Shown in pieces: positions 58,974 to 64,000 of a stretch of DNA of 64,000 nt. Source of the DNA: Scleromitrula shiraiana (Eukaryota > Ascomycota > Leotiomycetes > Helotiales > Sclerotiniaceae); contig JABELC010000005.1 of the NCBI GenBank assembly GCA_028455995.1, positions 682,001 through 746,000 on the forward strand, written 5' to 3'. The first letter of the stretch is position 1. The number at the start of each line of letters is the position of its first letter. The position numbers and the translations under genes were made by a program. Below the pieces are notes generated by a model. That model ran no database searches. It was not told the DNA's origin and worked only from the letters and a program-made list of their open reading frames with translations.

Positions 58974-60068
58974 GGTGTTGTGCAAAGAGTCTATAACTGG
59001 TCTTGGGCAACATATAGATGGTATTGAGGGTATGAAAAAGACGTTGGCCGTAATGTGGGGGGAAGTGAAGGTGATGGACGGATGTGCTTTGGTATTAGGC
59101 GAAGAACTATCGGGAGGATAATATAATGAACAATTTGTATATTGAACTTAACTCTATTTGCTACTTTTGTAGAGATATTGATCGATCAATTATTGTAATT
59201 GCTCTTATAGAGGATGTAACGATGAATATTGTTGTTTTCGGAATTTCTGGGCTGCTTTTCATCTGATGGATAGCTGAACTTAAGCAATATATAACTCATG
59301 AATAGAACAGCTTCCGACATCTGAATGTAGGTTGTAAAACCAAGATCGACTTCGAAACATCGGCACAATAGGATCAAAGACTAAACTTTTGAAGTGATTG
59401 ACCTGTAAAGGCCGAGAGAAGATAGACTCGTTTCGATTTTATACTCTTCCAATTGAATAAGAGTAAATATGGTATCAGTGGATTTCAAAGCTAGACTGTA
59501 GCAACCTAAATATAAGACAGCCACTGAGTAAAACTTAAGGCCAAAATAGATAGTGTAGGTGGTGGATAGTATAAAAGAGCAGAGTAGTTTGAATAAAGCT
59601 ACGATTGAAACTTTTAGGAATTATGAGCCAATTGACGCCCCAAGATCGACCTTTATGCATATACAGTAGATCTTAGACCTGCCACACACGTATGACGACC
59701 CATGTCACTGACGATTGGGGGAGATATCATGATGTAAAACATGGAGTTAATCCATTTCTGAATATCTATGCAGAATACATACATTTGAGTAACTTTGGAA
59801 TAATTGCTTTTTGGATATTGATTGAGAAAATAAATACTTCAATGTTTCTTTTGCTGCTTCATTCTCAATTATTTATATGTAATGTAAACATGGGCCGCTG
59901 CTTAGTTGAATTTGATAGAGCACAAGGATTAGAGTAGGGTTTATCGGGATTAGTAAGATAGTGCTGCCGCTTTAATCAAAGATAATTAACTAAATGAACT
60001 CCAAGCTCTCAAAAAGAAGCATCTTCTTTTCAAAAGCTCGGAATTTCAACCTCAATACCCATATCAAA
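58974..60068. other. Intergenic stretch of about 1.1 kb
   Basis: No supported gene. It holds the promoter of the zinc-ribbon gene (minus) and that of PAM17 (plus). Confidence 0.5.
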
Positions 60069-60840
60069 ATGCTGTATACAGCACCGACAATACGAACCGC
60101 GGCGATAAGCTGTCGGGTACAACCAACGCTCTTAACATCGTGCAGCTACCATATCGCCTCTCCTACCCCTCTTCCAACCCAGAATACCTCCTCATCTTCA
60201 AGTTCGCAACGTCGAGTTACTCCATACAAGCGCAATGTCACATTCAAACCCACTTCTCAGTCGACGCGCTCTGCCTCCTCCGCTAGGACGACAGCTAGTC
60301 CATCACAAACGTCTGCGCAAACGGAAATCCTAGACTGGAACACATTTTTCAAGCTCCGAAAAACCAGGCGCTGGTTCCAACTTGGTTCCTCTATCGGTAC
60401 AGGTTTTGGAGGCTTTGTGCTAGGTGCACAAGTTCTCACGCACTCGGATATCGATCATCTTCTTACGCAAGTTCCTTTGGATCCAATTATGACAATGGGA
60501 TTAATCACTATGGCATGTGGAGGAACTGGTTGGTTGGTAGGACCTATTTTAGGGACGGTGGCATTCAACATGAAGAACAGAAAGTTCAGACAGCAGATGG
60601 ATGCGAAGGAGAAGGAGTTCTATGCCCGAGTGAAGAAGTACAGAGTAGATCCAAGTGCATCCTCGATGGCGAATCCTGTTCCGGGTAAGATATAACTGCT
60701 TCAAATTAGCCCGCTTGCTTTTGCAAATTCTAATAAGTTCTTCAGATTACTATGGCGAGAAAGTTTCCAGTGTGGCGGGATACCGACAATGGTTGAAGGA
60801 CCAAAGGGCATTTAATAAGAAACGACAAACTTATGTGTAA
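60069..60840 (+). CDS. PAM17: Mitochondrial import motor subunit PAM17
   Basis: Two exons, 60069-60684 and 60746-60840, with a 61-nt intron (GTAAGA, branch TCTAATA, TTCAG) spliced in phase 1, give 236 aa. The N-terminus is an Arg/Ser/Thr-rich mitochondrial presequence of about 30-80 residues. The conserved body starts LDWNTFFKLRKTRRWFQLG, followed by two hydrophobic segments (GSSIGTGFGGFVLGAQVL and MTMGLITMACGGTGWLVGP), then FRQQMDAKEKEFYARVKKY, VDPSASSMANPVP across the splice and DYYGEKVSSVAGYRQWLKDQ to the end. PAM17 is an inner-membrane protein that organises the Tim44/Pam16-Pam18 step of the presequence translocase motor. An in-frame ATG at 59994 would add 25 residues; the downstream ATG gives a better presequence start and is preferred. 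Confidence 0.92.
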
Positions 60841-61263
60841 AACTCAGCAATGAACGGAAAGCGAAAACGGGGCATGGAGAACGGGTTGTAAGGATATCAA
60901 CTTTCTTATGTCGCATCACGGAATCAATATTGGTATTTGTGTTATCAGAATATGGCGTTTAAATGAGCAACTATCTGGTGTATCAAACCAGGTAGCATCA
61001 GCATATAAGCATGCAATACCAATCTCTTTTACAATTACTTCGCTAGGGGTGTATTGATTCATGAACCATGATATCACTGAACAATCACGAGATTATTATC
61101 GACCTCAATGCCGAAAAATTATACCATTCTCGTACTCAAATCAATATTGAAGAATCAAGATGTTTAGTTCTTTCATCGACACCTGGATATGAAGAATATA
61201 CAATCTTGGATCGATCTAATGTAGAGATTCATGGATTAATATATCCACTGGTGTTTGATTTTT
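60841..61263. other. Intergenic, no gene seen
   Basis: About 420 bases between convergent genes PAM17 and UBA4; the small plus-strand frame at 61068 runs into the UBA4 3' end and is not supported. Confidence 0.5.
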
Positions 61264-62816
61264 CTAGTATTCAGGCCAGGAACTATCTACTTGTGCTTTC
61301 CAAGCTCGTAAACCTCCTTTGATATCTCCAATATATCTCGTGCCTTTCCCATCTAATCCCAGGTCCTTCAACTTTTTCGTTACTACTTGAGAATCATTAC
61401 CAAGTCTGCAAACCACATAAATTGGGGCATCCGGAGCAAAATCCTCAGGTATCCAAGCTGGTTTATCATCCTGAGTGACCCCTCTAGTTCCTTGAAAGGA
61501 CGAAAAGGGCACATTTACCGACCCATTGATATTACAAATATCAAATTGTACCTTTTCTCTGACATCGATCAGAATATGCTCTTTCTTATCCCTATTTTTG
61601 AGATCCCTATACTCTCTCGCCTCAATTCTCTCTCCATTTCCTAGCAATGCAACTGGGTTAGTTATTCCACAGAACAACTCATAGTCCATCGAACCTGACT
61701 TCAAGGATTCCAACGTTAACTCGGCTTCTCCAGAACATGCGAAACATGTAGGTCTCCTAGCCCGTAGCCGAACGTTCCTAAACGGCGATGGACTATTCGT
61801 TGAAAAAAGTAACATCGAAGTAGGGCTTGTTTTGCCGTCTTCTGGTATGCTGACTGTCAATTTTCCCGACGCGATGAATTTTATAGCTTCGAGAGCTTGC
61901 AATACACCCATCACACCCACCACGGGACCGATGATACCTCCGTCCCCACAACTTACTACACTTTCTGGGGGAGGCGGCTTAGGGAATACGCAGCGATAAC
62001 ATGGACCACCCGATGGGTTGCCAGCAGGTAGTGGTGGATTATTTAGAAGAATGAGTTGACCATCGGTACGGAGTGCGGATGCGGATACTAAGGGCTTTTG
62101 GAGGAGAACGCAAATGTCAGATATAAGATAGCGCGAAGTAGGATGATCTGTGCAATCGAGAACTAGATCATATTTCTTTACTATATCCTCTGCATTCCCG
62201 GGCGTGAGATGCGTTTCATAAGTGTTTGTTTTGATCCATGGATTTAGTCTAGGCAATGTTAGATTGTAGAAGTGTTAAAACTGCATGACGGACGGAGACC
62301 AACCCTGATATATATCGAGCTATGCTAACAGCTTTGTTGACTCCTACTTTATATGTATTGTGAAGGATTTGACGATGCAGATTGGATTCTTCTACAATAT
62401 CACCATCTACGATCCCGATTGTGCCAACTCCTGCACCAGCTATGTATGCAGCAGCTGGACATCCTAACCCTCCAGCTCCAACTAGGAGGACTGAGGCGGA
62501 TTTTAGTCGTAGTTGTCCTGGGAATTTTTTAGCATGAAATAGAATCCAATATAAAAATTTAAGGCTAACCTTGGATCCCAATATCGGGTACAATCATTTG
62601 TCTTCCATATCTTTTATATTCTTCCGAATCCAAAGGCCATTTTCCATGAGTCACGAGATCGCATTCGTCCGATGTTATTGGAGTATTTGCTTTAGAATAT
62701 TTCGCGATGCCATCTTCTTCAATCTTTGAAAGTTGTAGTTTAAGGAAAGCCAACTCTGATTCAGTCTCACTTATTTGGCGTCGTAAAGCTTCTGCTCGTT
62801 CCTGTATTTTGTCCAT
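61264..62816 (-). CDS. UBA4: UBA4/MOCS3-type adenylyltransferase and sulfurtransferase
   Basis: Three exons on the minus strand: 62570-62816, 62304-62517, 61264-62248. Introns have donors GTTAGC and GTTGGT and acceptors CCCAG and CCTAG; phases agree and give 481 aa, the usual length. Residues 1-60 are a coiled-coil lead. The E1-like ThiF domain has the nucleotide-binding GAGGLG at 96-101, DLVLDCTDHPTSRYLISD, a zinc-type CYRC at 237-240 with its partner CFAC further on, and the putative thioester Cys 254 in SCGDGGIIGPV. The C-terminal rhodanese domain has HILIDVREKVQFDICNI and the active-site loop CRLGNDS with Cys 434. UBA4 activates Urm1 for tRNA wobble-uridine thiolation and protein urmylation and, in species with molybdenum cofactor, also MoaD-like proteins. 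It is divergent from SLX9 with 197 bases between start codons. Confidence 0.93.
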
Positions 62817-63013
62817 GTTGAGTCGTCTGAAGATTTTGGTGGTGGTAAAAGTTATGAAAGTTTAAATGCACAACTTTTTTTCGGGTTCGCTTGTGCAAGT
62901 CTTTGAACTTTCAATCTACAAGAACTTTTTTTTTGGAAGTAGATTTGAAGTATACTCGAATCCTTTCAACCTCCAAATACTTGATCCAGTAATCAAGAAA
63001 CAATAAAGCAATA
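62817..63013. promoter_or_regulatory. Divergent promoter UBA4 / SLX9
   Basis: The only space (197 bases) between two head-to-head start codons; pyrimidine/purine runs but no motif I can name. Confidence 0.55.
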
Positions 63014-63625
63014 ATGGTATAGTTTACACTATTTGTTTCCCAGAAGAGAGATACTAACCACATTTCCCAGGCGCCCACCGCACCAAGCAAACGAAGCTCT
63101 ATGCGATCCAAAGTCTCCAAATCTGGCTCCGGTGTCCATGTTCCTCCCCAGCATCGCGAGAACGCTGTCATATCCGATTCATTCATAAACTCCAAAAAGG
63201 ACAAACGTACAATCAAGCATTCCGCATTCGTAAACCGCATCGAAAAGGCAAATAGCAAACCCCTCAAACGAAGAAGGCCGAATAAAAAACTTGTCACTAC
63301 ATTAGAGAGTCTTGCAGATGCTTTACCGGATTTTGAGGGCGAGGGCTTGGAGAAGATTAGTCGAGGTGAAGGAGGCAAGATCAGGCAGAAGAGCATGAAG
63401 AGTAGGCCGGGAGCAACGAAGAGGAGGGAAAAGTTAGAGGCAATGGAGAGGGAGAGATTCGGAAAGAATATGGCACAATTGGTGGGTAAAGAAAACAAAC
63501 CAGAAGGAACAGCAATAGAAGGTGCAAAGGAACCTCAAGCATCAGCGACTTCGAGTCGCTGGGCTGCATTGAGGGGTTTCATTTCACAAACTATGGAGCA
63601 GAAGGAGGAGTTCAGAAAGGCTTGA
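63014..63625 (+). CDS. SLX9: Ribosome biogenesis protein SLX9
   Basis: Two coding exons: ATG alone at 63014-63016, and 63071-63625, joined across a 54-nt intron (donor GTATAG, textbook branch TACTAAC, acceptor CCCAG), giving 185 aa that begin MAPTAPSKRSS. Without this splice the protein would start at the internal ATG at 63101 and lose the conserved MAP-APSKR start. Further features: small basic N-terminal half (SAFVNRIEKANSKPLKRRRP), LVTTLESLADALPDF, GGKIRQKSMKSRPGA, KRREKLEAMERERFGKNMAQL, and the C-terminal RWAALRGFISQTMEQKEEF. SLX9 is a nucleolar factor of small-subunit (pre-40S) maturation and export. The Ala-Pro start after the splice and the motif order support the model. Confidence 0.88.
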
Positions 63626-64000
63626 AGGTCTCGATGGGGGCAACGTCATTTTTTTCTTATTATGAGATACCCAGTTACCACAAGTATGGTACGTCTTATT
63701 ATTTTACTTTTATTTCTACGGATTTCAATGGCATGAGATTATCCAAAAAATACGAAGAAAGAGGAAAGTTCTCGTTTCAACATGTATGCTGGTAGAATTT
63801 CGGCCATACACACGAATCGCGTACTCCGTGGATGATGATGCTTTCCAAGACAGACCGAATAGCCTATTCCCCGCCACCATTTTACTCTACTCGTGCTTCG
63901 AATTCTGGCACAGAGAAATAGCAATATGATCCCGAATGGCCCCGAAACCTTCTTTCGAATGCCTTATTGATCCATCACGTGTAATTCATGCCCCACCATT
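63626..64000. other. No gene seen
   Basis: 3' flank of SLX9 to the window edge; only short frames without motifs. Confidence 0.5.

Noticed and set aside
1..64000. CRISPR arrays, rRNA or tRNA genes, operons
   Set aside because: No regularly spaced identical repeats with unique spacers, no rRNA blocks and no tRNA with matching arms were seen; the gene style is eukaryotic.

Overview
The window looks like a piece of a filamentous ascomycete chromosome. Genes are split by short GT-AG introns of about 50-90 nt, the sequence is AT-leaning with many microsatellites, and gene content is typically fungal (RRS1, mS29, PAM17, UBA4, SLX9, RhoGAP, a Net1/Dnt1-type nucleolar protein, a CFEM-like membrane protein, a 2EXR protein). 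Protein style and AT-rich islands suggest a leotiomycete close to Botrytis/Sclerotinia; that placement is inference from reading, not from a search. About 14 intact genes in 64 kb is sparse, with gene-free gaps of 6-7 kb at about 25-31 kb and 44-50.7 kb.

Layout. 1-9 kb: a small predicted membrane protein (971-1549, two exons) and a 1239-aa Net1/Tof2/Dnt1-like protein (4642-8646, four exons). 9-12 kb: a 13-bp minisatellite, then two dead genes side by side, a Ure2-type glutathione S-transferase and the C-terminus of an O-methyltransferase. 14-23 kb: a 2EXR-domain protein, a large two-RRM RNA-binding protein (minus) and a CFEM-like single-pass membrane protein (minus). 24-25 kb: a 5'-truncated relic of an NAD(P)-binding epimerase-like gene. 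31-40 kb: a RhoGAP, a divergent pair RRS1/mS29 and an interrupted F-box-type locus. 40-50 kb: mostly non-coding, with tandem repeats, a hairpin-bearing repeat and the first AT-rich island. 50.7-53.7 kb: a four-exon periplasmic-binding-protein-like gene and an AT-hook protein, both minus. 53.7-57 kb: second AT-rich island holding two inverted-repeat elements. 57-64 kb: an APH-family kinase gene with two in-frame stops, a zinc-ribbon protein, PAM17, and the divergent pair UBA4/SLX9.

How genes relate. The housekeeping genes near the right end and around 35-37 kb concern ribosome biogenesis (RRS1, SLX9, probably the Net1/Dnt1-like protein in rDNA/nucleolar control), mitochondrial translation and import (mS29, PAM17), and tRNA thiolation/urmylation (UBA4). 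The two head-to-head pairs (RRS1/mS29 and UBA4/SLX9) have intergenic regions of only about 250 and 200 bp, so shared promoters are likely. The accessory part is notable for decay: four clear or probable pseudogenes and one doubtful locus, several carrying TGG-to-TAG-type stops compatible with old repeat-induced point mutation, next to AT-rich, element-bearing DNA.

I did not find a clear undescribed multi-gene system. The best leads are the fungal ABC-type solute-binding-like protein between AT-rich islands, the hairpin-bearing 76-88 bp repeat at 48.04-48.26 kb, the two adjacent foldback/MITE-like elements at 54.99-55.54 kb, the SLX9 gene whose first coding exon is only the ATG, and the cluster of decayed accessory enzymes.
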